Shown here: one piece after another, positions 18,247-28,348 of the stretch
Numbering within the stretch: position 1 is the stretch's first letter
Layout of the letters: every line of letters starts with the position of its first letter
Origin: Xanthomonas massiliensis
GTDB taxonomy: Bacteria > Pseudomonadota > Gammaproteobacteria > Xanthomonadales > Xanthomonadaceae
Assembly (NCBI RefSeq): GCF_900018785.1
Contig: NZ_FCOY01000006.1
Coordinates: 372,001 to 436,000 of the forward strand
Direction: 5' to 3'
Length of the DNA: 64,000 nucleotides
Position numbers and translations under genes: made by a program
Notes under the pieces: generated by a model
Told to the model about the DNA's origin: nothing
Database searches by the model: none
The model's input: the letters and a program-made list of their open reading frames with translations, nothing else

Positions 18247-20735
18247 GACGCACTCTCTTTGTCGTTGTCCGCCTGGCCCGCCAGGTTGCGCAGCATGCGT
18301 ACCGTGGCCTGCCAGGCGCGATCGATCAGGCGCGCGCGTTCCTCGGTGACGATGCGTGCCTGCCCGCGGGCCATCAGCCGGGCGAGGGCGTCGAGGGTCA
18401 TCTCGGTCGCCTTCTGTCCGCGCTGGTTGACGAACAACGCATTATCGGTGATCAGGCTGTACCAGGACAGGCGCTGGCGTCGCAAATCGCCCTGCTGGTT
18501 GGTGGTGAATTCGAACCAGGTGCCGAACGGCAGCACGCGCAACTGGCCGTGCAGCGCCTGTTCGGCGGCGGTGCGCGGGGCCAGCGCCGGCTTGCGCCCG
18601 GCTTCGGCCTGCTGCTCGCCCAGCCGCGTGCGCGCCTTGAGCTTGGCGGCCAGCTCGGTGCGCGAGGTCGCCTCGTCCTCGCCGCCGGGCGTGGACAGGC
18701 GGCGGGCGATCGCGCCGGCCTCGTCGCGGTGGTAGCCGACCTGCAGCAGCGCCTCCTCGACCTGGGTGCCCAGCGCCAGGTCGGGGGCGCCGCCGGCGGC
18801 GGTGACTTCGGCGATGCGCCGGGTGGCCTCGTCGCGGGCCTGCCACTCGGGCGAGCGCTCGCCATGGCGCAGCACGGTCAGGGTGAGTACGTCGGCCCAG
18901 GCCTGGCGCAGCAGCGACTGCACGAAACGCGGCACGTCGCGTCCTTCCATGCCGCGCTCGACCGCCGCGGTGGCGCTCTGCCGCGCCATGTCCAGGCGTT
19001 CCTTGCCGCGCGCGGCCTCGACGTGGCGGCGCTCGGTGACCTCGGCCTTGCGCGCCTGCGCCTGGGCATGGCGGTGGATCTCGCGGTTGGCCGCCTCCAG
19101 CACCGCCTCGTCGCCGTCGTAGTCCTTGACCACGCGCTGCACGGCCTGTTCCAGGCGGACCAGGGTCTGCGGGTCGGTCTCGTCCTCGCCGGCCCAGGTG
19201 GCGCCGGCCTCGGCCACGTTGTTGAGCAGCTCGCGGGCCGGGTGCTGGTCGCGCACGAAGAAGGCGGGGTCGCCCAGCGCGGCGCGCACCACCGGCACCT
19301 GCAGCTCGTCCAGCAGCTGGCGCGCCGGCGAACCGGCGCGCACCTCGCGCAGGATGCTGGCGAACAGCAGGCCGAGCAGGTCGAACGTGTCGGCATCGCG
19401 CGGGGCGAGCGCCGCCGGCTTGCCGTGGCGGGCCTGCAGGGCGTCGAGCAGGGCCTGGCGGATGCCGGCGATGTCGCTGCCGGCCGGTGGCCTGGCCTGC
19501 AATTCGCCCAGCACGCCGTTCACCTCGGCATAGGCCGCCACGACGGCGCCCGGCGGCGTGGCGCCGCCCGGCGACAGCCCGGCCTGGGGCGTGTGCTGGC
19601 GCGCCGCCTGCAGCAGGCCCTGCAGCGTGGCCAGCGGCGAGGCGGGGGCGTTACCGGCAGGTCCGGTCGACCCGGCCGTGGGCATCGGGGCCGGGTTCCA
19701 CCCACCCGGGCGATCGCCGGAGGCGCCGGCCGGGAAGCCGGGGCCAGGCCCGTTTCCGCTCGAGCCGGGATGGGGATCGGCCGCGCCGGCATGCATCCCC
19801 GGGGCGATGCCGCCCTCGGATCCGTGGCTGCCGGGATCGGGGGCAGGCGCCGGGGCATTGCCGCCAGTGCCGGCGAACAACGCCGAGGCCCAGCTGCTCC
19901 CCCCGCCGGCCGGTGGGCTGGACCATCGGGTCAACGGCCGCTGGACGGCCTCGCGATCGCTGGGCGGCACTTCCCCGGTCGGCGTGGGCGCCGGCGCGGC
20001 ATGCGGGCGTGGCCCGGCGGTGCGTGCCAGATGCGGCTGGTACACCAGCCCGGGCAGGATGCCGGCCGCATCCAGCCGGCGATTGGCGAGCTGGAGCAGG
20101 CGGCCGTACTCGGGCAGCAGCAGGCGTTCGAAGACGCGGTAGAGCTGCAGCTGGGTCGCTACGCCGATCTGCAGCGCCTGGCCGGCATTGCGCAGGGCGC
20201 CGATCAGCGCCAGCGGCGCCAGCGGCAATTGCTCGACCTCGAAGGCGGCCGCGCCGTCCAGCACGCCGAAGCGCTGTCCCAGCAGATGCAGCTCGTCGAG
20301 CCGCACCGCCAGCAGGCGGCGGGCGATATCGTGCAGCACGATGTCGCGGTCGACGTCCTTGTCCTCCACCAGGGTCAGGGTGAAGGCGTCGGCACCGGCG
20401 CCGGCCGTGCGCTCGATCGGCTCGGGCACGATCCGCCGCAGCGCCAGCAGGGGTGGCAGGAAGGTGTCCAGGAAGCGGCGGGCGAACACCGGCCCGGCCC
20501 CGTTCAGCGCGCGGCTTTCGGTGTAGATGTCGGCCTGCACCTGGCTGTTGCGGGCGCGTTCGGCGGCCTCGAACAGCTCCCGTTCCAACGCGCCGGGAGT
20601 GCGTTCGAGCACGCCCGCCAGCGCCTGTTCCACGTCCTGGGCCAGGACCTGGAGGATCTCGCGTGCGCGCGGCATGAGCTGTGTGGCGGCCGGCGTGGCG
20701 GGCACGGCCGGGTCCAGCGGTTTGGTCGATGACAT
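18243..20735 (-). CDS. DUF1631 family protein
   Basis: 830 aa, near the usual family length. It is helical, with an N-terminal conserved block (DIYTESRALNGAGPVFARRF), a Pro/Gly-rich linker around residues 230-360, and a C-terminal block ending LPFGTWFEFTTN...RLSWYSL and RGQKATEMTLDALARLM. The ATG at 20735 has a GGG-rich SD; a TTG nine codons upstream is unlikely. Its function is not known. The fused translation with a PilZ protein links it to c-di-GMP. It lies 84 bp after hemW. Confidence 0.88.
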   Translation of the reverse strand: MSSTKPLDPAVPATPAATQLMPRAREILQVLAQDVEQALAGVLERTPGALERELFEAAERARNSQVQADIYTESRALNGAGPVFARRFLDTFLPPLLALRRIVPEPIERTAGAGADAFTLTLVEDKDVDRDIVLHDIARRLLAVRLDELHLLGQRFGVLDGAAAFEVEQLPLAPLALIGALRNAGQALQIGVATQLQLYRVFERLLLPEYGRLLQLANRRLDAAGILPGLVYQPHLARTAGPRPHAAPAPTPTGEVPPSDREAVQRPLTRWSSPPAGGGSSWASALFAGTGGNAPAPAPDPGSHGSEGGIAPGMHAGAADPHPGSSGNGPGPGFPAGASGDRPGGWNPAPMPTAGSTGPAGNAPASPLATLQGLLQAARQHTPQAGLSPGGATPPGAVVAAYAEVNGVLGELQARPPAGSDIAGIRQALLDALQARHGKPAALAPRDADTFDLLGLLFASILREVRAGSPARQLLDELQVPVVRAALGDPAFFVRDQHPARELLNNVAEAGATWAGEDETDPQTLVRLEQAVQRVVKDYDGDEAVLEAANREIHRHAQAQARKAEVTERRHVEAARGKERLDMARQSATAAVERGMEGRDVPRFVQSLLRQAWADVLTLTVLRHGERSPEWQARDEATRRIAEVTAAGGAPDLALGTQVEEALLQVGYHRDEAGAIARRLSTPGGEDEATSRTELAAKLKARTRLGEQQAEAGRKPALAPRTAAEQALHGQLRVLPFGTWFEFTTNQQGDLRRQRLSWYSLITDNALFVNQRGQKATEMTLDALARLMARGQARIVTEERARLIDRAWQATVRMLRNLAGQADNDKESAS

Positions 20736-20819
20736 CCCTATCGAACCCCCTGTTTTGGGCAATGTTGCACGTTTTTTACGGCCGCGTACAAAGGTGGCCT
20801 GCCGCAGGCCGGCGCCGGG

Positions 20820-21974
20820 CTAGGCCAGGAACAGCTCGATCACGTCGTTGGTGAAGCGCCGGCCCAGCTCGGTGGGCACGATCCACTGCCCGTCGGCGCT
20901 TTCCAGCCAGCCGCGCGCCCGCGCCAGTTCCAGCTGCGCGGCGATGGCCTGGCGCGGCAGGCCGGTGCGCGCCTCGAAATCGCGCAGACCGAACCCCGCA
21001 TTCAGGCGCAGCGCATTGAGCATGAATTCGAACGGCAGGCGCGCGCCGGGCAGGACTTCGTCGCCGCCGAGGGCCTGCGCGGTGCCGGCATGGGCCAGGT
21101 ACTGCTGCGGGTGCTTGAGCTTCCAGCGGCGCCGGATCGACTGGTCGGCGCCGGAGCTGATCTTGCCGTGGGCGCCGGCGCCGATGCCCAGGTAGTCGCC
21201 GAAGGTCCAGTAGTTGAGGTTGTGCGCGCACCGCCGCCCCGGCCGGGCATAGGCGCTGACCTCGTACTGCGCATAGCCGGCCTGCGCCAGCCGCGCCTGG
21301 CAGCGTTCCTGCATGTCCCAGGCGCTGTCCTCATCGGGGATGCCCTGCGGCGGCCGGGCGAAGAACACGGTGTTGGGCTCCAGCGTCAGCTGGTAGTGGC
21401 TCAGGTGCGTGGGCTGCAGCGCGAAGGCGCGTTCCAGGTCGGCCTCGGCCTGCGCCAGGGTCTGCTGCGGCAGCGCGTACATCAGGTCGATGTTGACGTT
21501 GTCGTAGCCGGCGTCCTGGGCCAGCTTGACCGCGGCTTCGGCCTGCGCGCTGTCGTGGATGCGGCCCAGCCGCTGGAGCGCCGCGTCGTCGAAGCTCTGG
21601 ATGCCGAAGCTGAGGCGGTTCACGCCGGCAGCCAGGTAGCGGTCGAAGCGGCCGTGCTCGGCGGTGCCGGGGTTGGTCTCCAGGGTGATCTCGAGGTTGG
21701 GCGCGAAGCGCAGCCGCGCGCTGGCTGCCTGCAGGAAGCGATCGATCGCCTCGGGCGGGAACAGGCTGGGCGTGCCGCCGCCGAAGAACACCGAATGCAC
21801 CACCCGGCCCCAGACCAGCGGCAGGTCGAAGTCGAGGTCGCGGATCAGCGCATCGACGTAGTCGTCGAACGGCAGCGCGCCCTTGGCCGCGTGCGAGTTG
21901 AAATCGCAGTACGGGCATTTGCGCACGCACCAGGGCAGGTGCACGTACAGCGACAGGGGCGGCGGGATCAGCAT
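20820..21974 (-). CDS. hemW: radical SAM haem chaperone HemW
   Basis: 384 aa. The 4Fe-4S ligands are C16, C20 and C23 (WCVRKCPYC), followed by DFNS. True HemN has a further Cys there, so this is HemW, the haem-delivery chaperone, not coproporphyrinogen dehydrogenase. FFGGGTPSLF and the SAM-binding LETNPGT and FGIQSFDD blocks are present. The C-terminal HemN_C winged-helix region is complete. It is the last gene of the rph-VOC-rdgB-hemW run, 77 bp after rdgB, as in many proteobacteria. Confidence 0.95.
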   Translation of the reverse strand: MLIPPPLSLYVHLPWCVRKCPYCDFNSHAAKGALPFDDYVDALIRDLDFDLPLVWGRVVHSVFFGGGTPSLFPPEAIDRFLQAASARLRFAPNLEITLETNPGTAEHGRFDRYLAAGVNRLSFGIQSFDDAALQRLGRIHDSAQAEAAVKLAQDAGYDNVNIDLMYALPQQTLAQAEADLERAFALQPTHLSHYQLTLEPNTVFFARPPQGIPDEDSAWDMQERCQARLAQAGYAQYEVSAYARPGRRCAHNLNYWTFGDYLGIGAGAHGKISSGADQSIRRRWKLKHPQQYLAHAGTAQALGGDEVLPGARLPFEFMLNALRLNAGFGLRDFEARTGLPRQAIAAQLELARARGWLESADGQWIVPTELGRRFTNDVIELFLA

Positions 21975-22051
21975 GCGGGCACGGTGGGGGCGGGGAGGGC
22001 GCCTGGCAAGCCGTCACCCAAGGCGCAGCCCGCCATGGCGCGGATCGGCGT

Positions 22052-22654
22052 TCACAGGCCCAGGAAGGGCTCCAGGCGCTTCTCCAGCGCCGCCAGCGCC
22101 TTGCCGCGGTGGCTGAGCTCGTTCTTCAGCTCGGCGCTCATCTCCGCGGCGGTCAGGCCATGGGCCGGGTCCAGGAACACCGGGTTGTAGCCGAAGCCGC
22201 CGTTGCCGCGCGGGGCGAAGGTGATCTCGCCTTCCCAGCTGCCTTCGGCGATCAGCGGCTGCGGGTCCTCGGGATGGCGCAGCAGCACGATCACCGCGTA
22301 GAAGCGCGCCTGGCGGCGGTCGGCGGGGATGTCGCGCATCGCCTGCAGCAGCTTGGCGTTGTTGGCGGCGGCATCGGTCGGGCTGCCGGCGTAGCGGGCG
22401 CTGTACAGCCCGGGCGCGCCGCCGAGCGCATCGACGATCAGCCCGGAGTCGTCGGCCAGCGCCGGCAGGCCGGTCGCCGCGGTGGCGTGGCGGGCCTTGA
22501 TCAGCGCGTTCTCGACGAAGGTCAGGCCGGTTTCCGGCACGTCCTCCACGCCCAGCTCGCCCTGCGCCACGATCTGCAGCGGCAGCGCGGCCAGCATCGC
22601 CCGCAGTTCCTCCAGCTTGCCGGCGTTGCCGCTGGCCAGTACCAGTTTCTTCAT
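22052..22654 (-). CDS. rdgB: dITP/XTP pyrophosphatase (RdgB/HAM1)
   Basis: 200 aa. It hydrolyses non-canonical purine NTPs (ITP, dITP, XTP) to monophosphates and so keeps them out of DNA. The [10 protein letters not shown] nucleotide-binding start, [30 protein letters not shown] and GFGYNPVF blocks are all canonical. The ATG overlaps the VOC gene stop by 4 bp. It is in the common rph-rdgB-hemW arrangement. Confidence 0.97.
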   Translation of the reverse strand: MKKLVLASGNAGKLEELRAMLAALPLQIVAQGELGVEDVPETGLTFVENALIKARHATAATGLPALADDSGLIVDALGGAPGLYSARYAGSPTDAAANNAKLLQAMRDIPADRRQARFYAVIVLLRHPEDPQPLIAEGSWEGEITFAPRGNGGFGYNPVFLDPAHGLTAAEMSAELKNELSHRGKALAALEKRLEPFLGL

Positions 22655-23043
22655 CGTTTCGGTTCCAGCAGGTCCCAGCGGGTGCCGTACAGGTCGCGGA
22701 ACACCGCCACCGTGCCGTAGGCCTCCTGGCGCGGGGTTTCGAGGAATTCGACGCCCTGCGCCAGCATCGCGGCGTGGTCGCGGTGGAAGTCGTCGGTGTA
22801 CAGGAAATGGTCCACGCGGCCGCCGGTCTGGTCGCCGATGCGCGCGCGCTGGCGCTCGTCGCCGGGCTGGGCCAGCAGCAGCGCCGCGTCCTGTGCATCG
22901 CCCGGGCCGATCACCACCCAGCGCTTGCCGCCGCCCAGGTCCCGGTCCTCCAGCAGGTGGAAGCCGAGCGCGCGGGTGTACCAGGCGATGGCGGCGTCGT
23001 AGTCGGCCACCAGCAGCGTGGTCAGCGCGATGCGGCGCTTCAT
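22651..23043 (-). CDS. VOC (glyoxalase/bleomycin-resistance fold) protein
   Basis: 130 aa. It has two beta-alpha-beta-beta-beta modules: [20 protein letters not shown] at the start and [20 protein letters not shown] in the second half, ending [14 protein letters not shown]. Metal-site His/Glu positions are present (DHF, DLLEP), but the substrate is not predictable. It overlaps rph and rdgB by 4 bp at each end, so it is firmly embedded in that operon. A detoxification or lyase role is only a family guess. Confidence 0.88.
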   Translation of the reverse strand: MKRRIALTTLLVADYDAAIAWYTRALGFHLLEDRDLGGGKRWVVIGPGDAQDAALLLAQPGDERQRARIGDQTGGRVDHFLYTDDFHRDHAAMLAQGVEFLETPRQEAYGTVAVFRDLYGTRWDLLEPKR

Positions 23044-23768
23044 GCCGCCAGCGCGGCCTGTTGGGCGGCGAACAGCTCGCCGATGCCCTGCTCGGCCAGC
23101 GCCAGCAGCGCGTCGAGTTCGTCGCGGCGGAAGGCGTGGCCCTCGGCAGTGCCCTGCAGCTCGATGAAGCCGCCGCCGTCGTTCATGACCACGTTCATGT
23201 CGGTGTCGCAGTCGCTGTCCTCGGCGTAGTCCAGGTCCAGCACCGGCACGCCGCGGTAGACGCCGACCGAGACCGCGGCCACCGCGCCGACCAGCGGGTG
23301 CTTCTTGATGTCGCCGCGCTTGCGCAGCAGGTTCACCGCGTCCACCAGCGCCACGTAGGCGCCGGTGATCGCGGCGGTGCGGGTGCCGCCGTCGGCCTGC
23401 AGCACGTCGCAGTCCAGGGTGATAGTGCGCTCGCCCAGCGCCTTGCGGTCCACGCAGGCGCGCAGCGCGCGGCCGATCAGGCGCTGGATCTCCAGCGTGC
23501 GCCCGCCCTGCTTGCCGCGCGCGGCCTCGCGGTCGGAACGGGTGTGGGTGGCGCGCGGCAGCATGCCGTACTCGGCGGTCACCCAGCCCTCGCCCTTGCC
23601 GCGCAGGAACGCCGGCACCTTGTTGTCGATGCTGGCGGTGCACAGCACCCGGGTATCGCCGAAGCTCACCAGTACCGAGCCTTCGGCGTGGCGGGTGAAG
23701 GCGCGCTCGATGGCGACGGGGCGCAACTGATCGGCCGTGCGGCCGCTGGGACGGGAAAAGGAGGGCAT
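23040..23768 (-). CDS. rph: ribonuclease PH
   Basis: 242 aa. It is a phosphate-dependent 3'-5' exoribonuclease that trims tRNA 3' ends. Family blocks are [54 protein letters not shown] and [16 protein letters not shown]. An in-frame extension of 62 codons is Pro/Arg-rich and unlike the family, so ATG 23768 is used. It is first in the rph-VOC-rdgB-hemW operon and divergent from yicC with a 200-bp spacer. Confidence 0.97.
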   Translation of the reverse strand: MPSFSRPSGRTADQLRPVAIERAFTRHAEGSVLVSFGDTRVLCTASIDNKVPAFLRGKGEGWVTAEYGMLPRATHTRSDREAARGKQGGRTLEIQRLIGRALRACVDRKALGERTITLDCDVLQADGGTRTAAITGAYVALVDAVNLLRKRGDIKKHPLVGAVAAVSVGVYRGVPVLDLDYAEDSDCDTDMNVVMNDGGGFIELQGTAEGHAFRRDELDALLALAEQGIGELFAAQQAALAA

Positions 23769-23968
23769 TCTGGATCCGTGGATTGCACTGGGCATGAGGT
23801 CCGAGCGGCAGGTCGAAGGCCGGCTTCCGGGGTGGCTGGGAGTTAAGTGCCGGGCCTGGCGGGGCGAGGCGGGAATCCGCCCTCGCGCGGACGGATCGCG
23901 GCCCCTGCCCGGCAGGCTCGATGGCCGCCTAGGGTACCATTTGCGGTTTCGCACGCCGTGGAACCTGC

Positions 23969-24829
23969 ATGATCCGTAGCATGACCGCCTTCGCCAGTGG
24001 CGAGCGCACCACGCCCTGGGGCACGCTCGGTTGCGAGCTGCGTTCGGTCAACCACCGCTTCCTGGAAGTGGGGGTGCGCCTGCCCGAGGAGCTGCGCGCG
24101 ATCGAACCGCAATTGCGCGAGCGCGTCGCCGCGCGCACCAGCCGCGGCAAGCTCGACCTGGTCCTGCGCCTGCGTGCGCCCGAGGTGGCGACCTCGCTGG
24201 CGGTGAACGAGCCGCTGCTGGCGCAGCTGGGCGAGCTGGCGGCGCGGCTGGACGCGAAGTTCCCGCACCTGCGCGTGCAGTTCGCCGACCTGCTGCAGCT
24301 GCCGGGCGTGCTGCAGGGCGCGCAGGTCGATGCCGCCGCGCTGCAGGCCGAGGCCCTGGCGCTGCTGGACGAGGTCCTGGAGCAGTTCGTCGCCGCGCGC
24401 GAGCGCGAGGGCGGCAAGCTCGCCGCCGCCATTTCCGAGCGGGTGGATGCGATTGCCGCCATCGCCGCGACGGTGCGCGAGCTGATCCCGGCCATCCGCG
24501 AGGGCCAGCGCGCCAAGCTCGCCGCGCGCCTGGCCGACCTGCCGCATCCGGTCGATCCCGGCCGCGCCGAGCAGGAACTGGTGCTGTGGCTGCAGAAGCT
24601 GGACGTGGACGAGGAGCTGGACCGGCTGGGCAGCCACATTACCGAGATCCGCCGCGTGCTGCGCCAGCGGGAGCCAGTCGGCCGGCGCCTGGACTTCCTG
24701 CTGCAGGAGTTCAACCGCGAGGCCAACACCCTGGGCTCCAAGTCGGTGGACAGCCGCACCTCCAACGCCTCGGTGGAGCTGAAGGTGCTGATCGACCAGA
24801 TCCGCGAGCAGGTGCAGAACATCGAGTAG
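23969..24829 (+). CDS. yicC: YicC family endoribonuclease
   Basis: 286 aa. The N-terminal YicC-like block is [12 protein letters not shown]...[12 protein letters not shown], and the C-terminal DUF1732 block is [20 protein letters not shown]...[18 protein letters not shown]. coli YicC is reported as an endoribonuclease that helps degrade the small RNA RyhB. The pairing with gmk immediately downstream (124 bp) is common. Confidence 0.95.
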   Translation: MIRSMTAFASGERTTPWGTLGCELRSVNHRFLEVGVRLPEELRAIEPQLRERVAARTSRGKLDLVLRLRAPEVATSLAVNEPLLAQLGELAARLDAKFPHLRVQFADLLQLPGVLQGAQVDAAALQAEALALLDEVLEQFVAAREREGGKLAAAISERVDAIAAIAATVRELIPAIREGQRAKLAARLADLPHPVDPGRAEQELVLWLQKLDVDEELDRLGSHITEIRRVLRQREPVGRRLDFLLQEFNREANTLGSKSVDSRTSNASVELKVLIDQIREQVQNIE

Positions 24830-24953
24830 GGCGCGCTACAATGCGCCGCCTTGCCGGGTGGCCGCTGGTCCCCGGTTCCGGATGCGCCGCCATCGCTTGC
24901 CGTCACGGCCAGGGCTGGTATGGTGCGCCGCCCCGGCCATACTCGGACCTGCG

Positions 24954-25586
24954 ATGCGAGGCACCCTGTACATCGTCGCCGCCCCTTCGGGCGCGGGCAA
25001 AAGCAGCATCGTCAACGCCGCCCTGGCGCGCGATCCCGAGATCTGCCTGTCCATTTCCTTCACCTCGCGCGGGCCGCGACCGGGCGAGGTGCAGGGGCGG
25101 CACTACCATTTCGTCACCTCCGCCGAGTTCGAGCGGATGATCGGCGCCGGCGATTTCTTCGAGTACGCCAAGGTCCACGAGGACTGGAAGGGCACTGCCC
25201 GCCAGTCGGTGGAGCCGCAGCTGGCGGCCGGGCGCGACGTGCTGCTGGAGATCGACTGGCAGGGCGCGCGCCAGGTGCGCGCGCAGGTGCCCGACGCGGT
25301 GGGCATCTTCATCCTGCCGCCGTCGCGCCGGGCGCTGGAGGAGCGCATGCGCAAGCGCGGGCAGGACAGCGAGGCGGTGATTCAGCGGCGCCTGGCCGCC
25401 GCCCACGAGGAACTGTCCCACTACGACGAGTTCGACTACCTCATCGTCAACGAGGAATTCGACCGGGCGGTGGACGAGATGTGCGCCATCTTCATCGCCA
25501 GCCGCTTGCGCCGGGCGGTGCAGCAGCAGCGGCGCGCCGGCCTGATCCGTGCCCTGTTGAGCGACGATCCGGCCGCAACCGTTTGA
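24954..25586 (+). CDS. gmk: guanylate kinase
   Basis: 210 aa. It phosphorylates GMP/dGMP to the diphosphate. The P-loop is APSGAGKSS (residues 10-18). The GMP-binding region has SFTSRGPRPGEVQGRHYHFV and FFEYAKVHEDWKGT. The lid LEERMRKRGQDSEAVIQRR is present. An in-frame start exists 96 bases upstream, but the enzyme begins at the ATG at 24954. It lies ahead of rpoZ and spoT, the usual gmk-rpoZ-spoT order; all three touch guanine-nucleotide pools or ppGpp signalling. Confidence 0.97.
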   Translation: MRGTLYIVAAPSGAGKSSIVNAALARDPEICLSISFTSRGPRPGEVQGRHYHFVTSAEFERMIGAGDFFEYAKVHEDWKGTARQSVEPQLAAGRDVLLEIDWQGARQVRAQVPDAVGIFILPPSRRALEERMRKRGQDSEAVIQRRLAAAHEELSHYDEFDYLIVNEEFDRAVDEMCAIFIASRLRRAVQQQRRAGLIRALLSDDPAATV

Positions 25587-25613
25587 TCGGAAAAGGAACG
25601 TCGGCGCGCGGGC

Positions 25614-25643
25614 TTGATCGTTCAGCTCCCGTGCCGCTACAAT
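25614..25643 (+). promoter_or_regulatory. candidate sigma70 promoter for rpoZ
   Basis: TTGATC (25614-25619), an 18-bp spacer and TACAAT (25638-25643) lie 56 bp before the rpoZ ATG, in the gmk-rpoZ gap. Confidence 0.6.
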
Positions 25644-25698
25644 CGGCACCCTTTCCTCCATTCGTTCGAGCGGCCCGCCCGGGTCGCCGGGAGCCCGC

Positions 25699-25998
25699 AT
25701 GGCCCGCATCACCGTAGAAGACTGCCTGGAAGTCGTTAACAACCGTTTCGATCTGGTCGTGATGGCTTCCCGCCGCGCCCGCCAGCTGGCCAACGGCGTG
25801 CCGCCGCTGCTGGACAACAGCGAGGACGACGACAAGCCGACCGTGCTGGCCCTGCGCGAGATCGCCGCGCGCAAGGTGGACAACACCCTGATCGACGAGG
25901 TCGACAAGGCCGAGCGCGAGCGCGCCGAGCGCGAGGCGCTGGAGTGGGCCGCCGCCGAGGTGGTGGCCGACGAGGACATGTCCAAGAACGACGACTGA
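25699..25998 (+). CDS. rpoZ: RNA polymerase omega subunit
   Basis: 99 aa. The conserved start is [20 protein letters not shown], followed by [11 protein letters not shown], the [15 protein letters not shown] block and an acidic tail. Omega helps fold beta' and forms one of the ppGpp-binding sites of the polymerase, which suits its location directly upstream of spoT (97 bp). Confidence 0.97.
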   Translation: MARITVEDCLEVVNNRFDLVVMASRRARQLANGVPPLLDNSEDDDKPTVLALREIAARKVDNTLIDEVDKAERERAEREALEWAAAEVVADEDMSKNDD

Positions 25999-26095
25999 TC
26001 CGCGTCCGGATCCGTCCTCCGCGACAGCCCGCCTTGCGCGGGCTGTTTTGCATGCGGGGTTTGCCGCTGCAACGCCGCTGTCATAGGCTTCGATC

Positions 26096-28276
26096 ATGAA
26101 CCCAGGCCCGTCCGCCCAGGCAAGCGCACCGGCCGTTTCGTCCCCCGGCGAGGCGGTGCCCGACTATGTGCTCGAGCTGGAGCGTGCCGCCGCCTACCTG
26201 CCGGCCGAGCAGCTCCGGCGCCTGCGCCGCGCCTGGGAGGTCGGCGCCGCCGCGCACGCCGGCCAGACCCGCAAGTCCGGCGAGCCGTACATCACCCATC
26301 CGGTGGCGGTGGCGCGGATCCTGGCCGAACTGGGGCTGGACGCCGAGGCGCTGATCGCGGCGATCCTGCACGACACCATTGAGGACACCCCGCTCACCCG
26401 CGAGGAACTGGCCGCCGAGTTCGGCGAGACCGTGGCCGAGCTGGTGGACGGCGTCACCAAGCTGGACAAGCTCAAGTTCCGCGACCGCCAGGAAGCGGCG
26501 GCCGAAAGCTTCCGCAAGATGCTGCTGGCGATGTCGCGCGACCTGCGCGTGATCATGATCAAGCTGGCCGACCGTCTGCACAACATGCGCACGCTCGGCG
26601 CGCAGAGCGTGGAGGCCCGCAAACGCATCGCCCGCGAAACGCTGGACATCTACGCGCCGATCGCCCAGCGCCTGGGCATGAGCCTGGTCAAGTCCGAGCT
26701 GCAGAACCTGGGCTTCCGCGCGCTGCACCCGTGGCGCCACGCGATCATCGAAAAGCACATCCGCAGCCAGCCGGTGGTGCGGCGCGAGGCGATGGCGCAG
26801 GTGGAGGTGATGCTGTCCCAGCGCCTGGCCCGGGAAGGGTTGCAGCACCGCCTGATCAGCCGGATCAAGACGCCCTGGAGCATCTACACGAAGATGCGCG
26901 AGGAGAACAAGAGCTTCGACCAGGTGATGGACGTGTTCGGCTTCCGCCTGGTGGTGGGCAGCGTGCCGGACTGCTACCACGCCCTGGGCGCGGTGCACGC
27001 CACCTTCAAGCCGCTGGACGGGCGCTTCCGCGACTTCATCGCCATCCCCAAGGCCAACGGCTACCAGTCGCTGCACACCGTGCTGTTCGGTCCCTACGGC
27101 TCGCCGATCGAGGTGCAGATCCGGACCGAGGAGATGGACCTGATCGCCGAGCGCGGCGTGGCCGCGCACTGGACCTACAAGCTCGGCGAGGACGCGCCCA
27201 ACAGCGCGCAGAGCCGCGCCCACGCCTGGATCGTGGAGCTGATCGAGTCGCAGCGCGCCGCCGATTCCTCGCTGGAGTTCCTCGACAACGTCAAGGTCGA
27301 CCTGTTCCCCGACGAGGTCTACCTGTTCACGCCGAAGGGCAAGATCCTGGCGCTGCCGAAGAATTCCACGGCGCTGGACTTCGCCTACGCGGTGCATACC
27401 GACGTCGGCAACCGCGCGGTGGCCTCGCGCGTGGACAAGAAGCTGGTGCCGCTGCGCACGCGCCTGTCGAGCGGGCAGACGGTGGAGATCATCACCGCCA
27501 AGTCGGCCACGCCCAAGCCGCAGTGGCTGGAGTTCGTGGTCAGTTCCAAGGCGCGTACCTCCATCCGCCACCAGCTCAAGCAGCTCGAGCACGAGGATGC
27601 CGTGCAGCTCGGCCACCGCATGCTCGACCGCGCGCTGGAGGAAATGGATTCCTCGCTCGACCGCCTGCCCAAGGGGCGGCTGGACGCCTTCCTGGCCGAG
27701 CACAAGTACCCGCGCCTGGAGGCACTGCTGGCCGACGTGGCGCTGGGCAACTGGATGCCCAACCAGGCCGCGCAGGCGCTGCTGGCGCGCGCCGAGCTGC
27801 GCCCGGGCCTGCATGCGGGCCACTCGCACGAGAAGATCCTGATCGACGGCAGCGAGCGCGGGGTGATCACCTTCGCCAACTGCTGCCAGCCGATCCCCGG
27901 CGACGAGATCATGGGCTACCACACGGCCGGCAAGGGCATCGTGGTGCACCGCCTGGACTGTCCCAACCTGGCCGAATTGCGCAAATCGCCCGAGCGCTGG
28001 GTGCCGATCGGCTGGGACAACGAGGTCAAGGGCGACTACGACAGCTCGCTGGTGGTGGAGGTGGAGAACGGCACCGGTGTGCTGGCGCAGCTGGCCGCGG
28101 CCATCGCCCAGAGCCAGTCCAACATCGAGCGGGTGGACTACCTGGACCGCGACGTCAATGCCGCGGTGCTGCGCTTCGCCGTCCAGGTACGCGACCGCAA
28201 CCACCTGGCCGAGGTGATGCGCCGGCTGCGCCGCCTGCACGTGGTGCAGAGCGTGCGCCGCCAGCAGTCCGCATGA
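26096..28276 (+). CDS. spoT: bifunctional (p)ppGpp synthetase/hydrolase SpoT
   Basis: 726 aa. The HD hydrolase domain is complete (H68, H92-D93 in LHDTIEDT, D160 in IKLADRLHN), so ppGpp breakdown should work. The synthetase block has RIKTPWSIYTKMREE, DVFGFRLVVG and EVQIRTEEMDLIAERGVAAHW, so synthesis capacity is probably kept too. A TGS domain (VYLFTPKGKILALP) and a C-terminal ACT domain follow. Xanthomonads usually have both RelA and SpoT; this is the SpoT copy by HD integrity and by the rpoZ neighbour. Start ATG 26096 gives the standard length. Confidence 0.96.
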   Translation: MNPGPSAQASAPAVSSPGEAVPDYVLELERAAAYLPAEQLRRLRRAWEVGAAAHAGQTRKSGEPYITHPVAVARILAELGLDAEALIAAILHDTIEDTPLTREELAAEFGETVAELVDGVTKLDKLKFRDRQEAAAESFRKMLLAMSRDLRVIMIKLADRLHNMRTLGAQSVEARKRIARETLDIYAPIAQRLGMSLVKSELQNLGFRALHPWRHAIIEKHIRSQPVVRREAMAQVEVMLSQRLAREGLQHRLISRIKTPWSIYTKMREENKSFDQVMDVFGFRLVVGSVPDCYHALGAVHATFKPLDGRFRDFIAIPKANGYQSLHTVLFGPYGSPIEVQIRTEEMDLIAERGVAAHWTYKLGEDAPNSAQSRAHAWIVELIESQRAADSSLEFLDNVKVDLFPDEVYLFTPKGKILALPKNSTALDFAYAVHTDVGNRAVASRVDKKLVPLRTRLSSGQTVEIITAKSATPKPQWLEFVVSSKARTSIRHQLKQLEHEDAVQLGHRMLDRALEEMDSSLDRLPKGRLDAFLAEHKYPRLEALLADVALGNWMPNQAAQALLARAELRPGLHAGHSHEKILIDGSERGVITFANCCQPIPGDEIMGYHTAGKGIVVHRLDCPNLAELRKSPERWVPIGWDNEVKGDYDSSLVVEVENGTGVLAQLAAAIAQSQSNIERVDYLDRDVNAAVLRFAVQVRDRNHLAEVMRRLRRLHVVQSVRRQQSA

Positions 28277-28348
28277 GCGCCGGGCGGCCGCCACGCGGGC
28301 CGGGCCGATAGAATGGTCGGCCCCATTCCCGAGACCGCGGAGTCTTCC

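Noticed and set aside
20820-21974. Oxygen-independent coproporphyrinogen dehydrogenase (HemN)
   Set aside because: The Cys cluster CxxxCxxC is followed by Asp-Phe-Asn-Ser rather than the extra Cys of HemN, and the length fits HemW.
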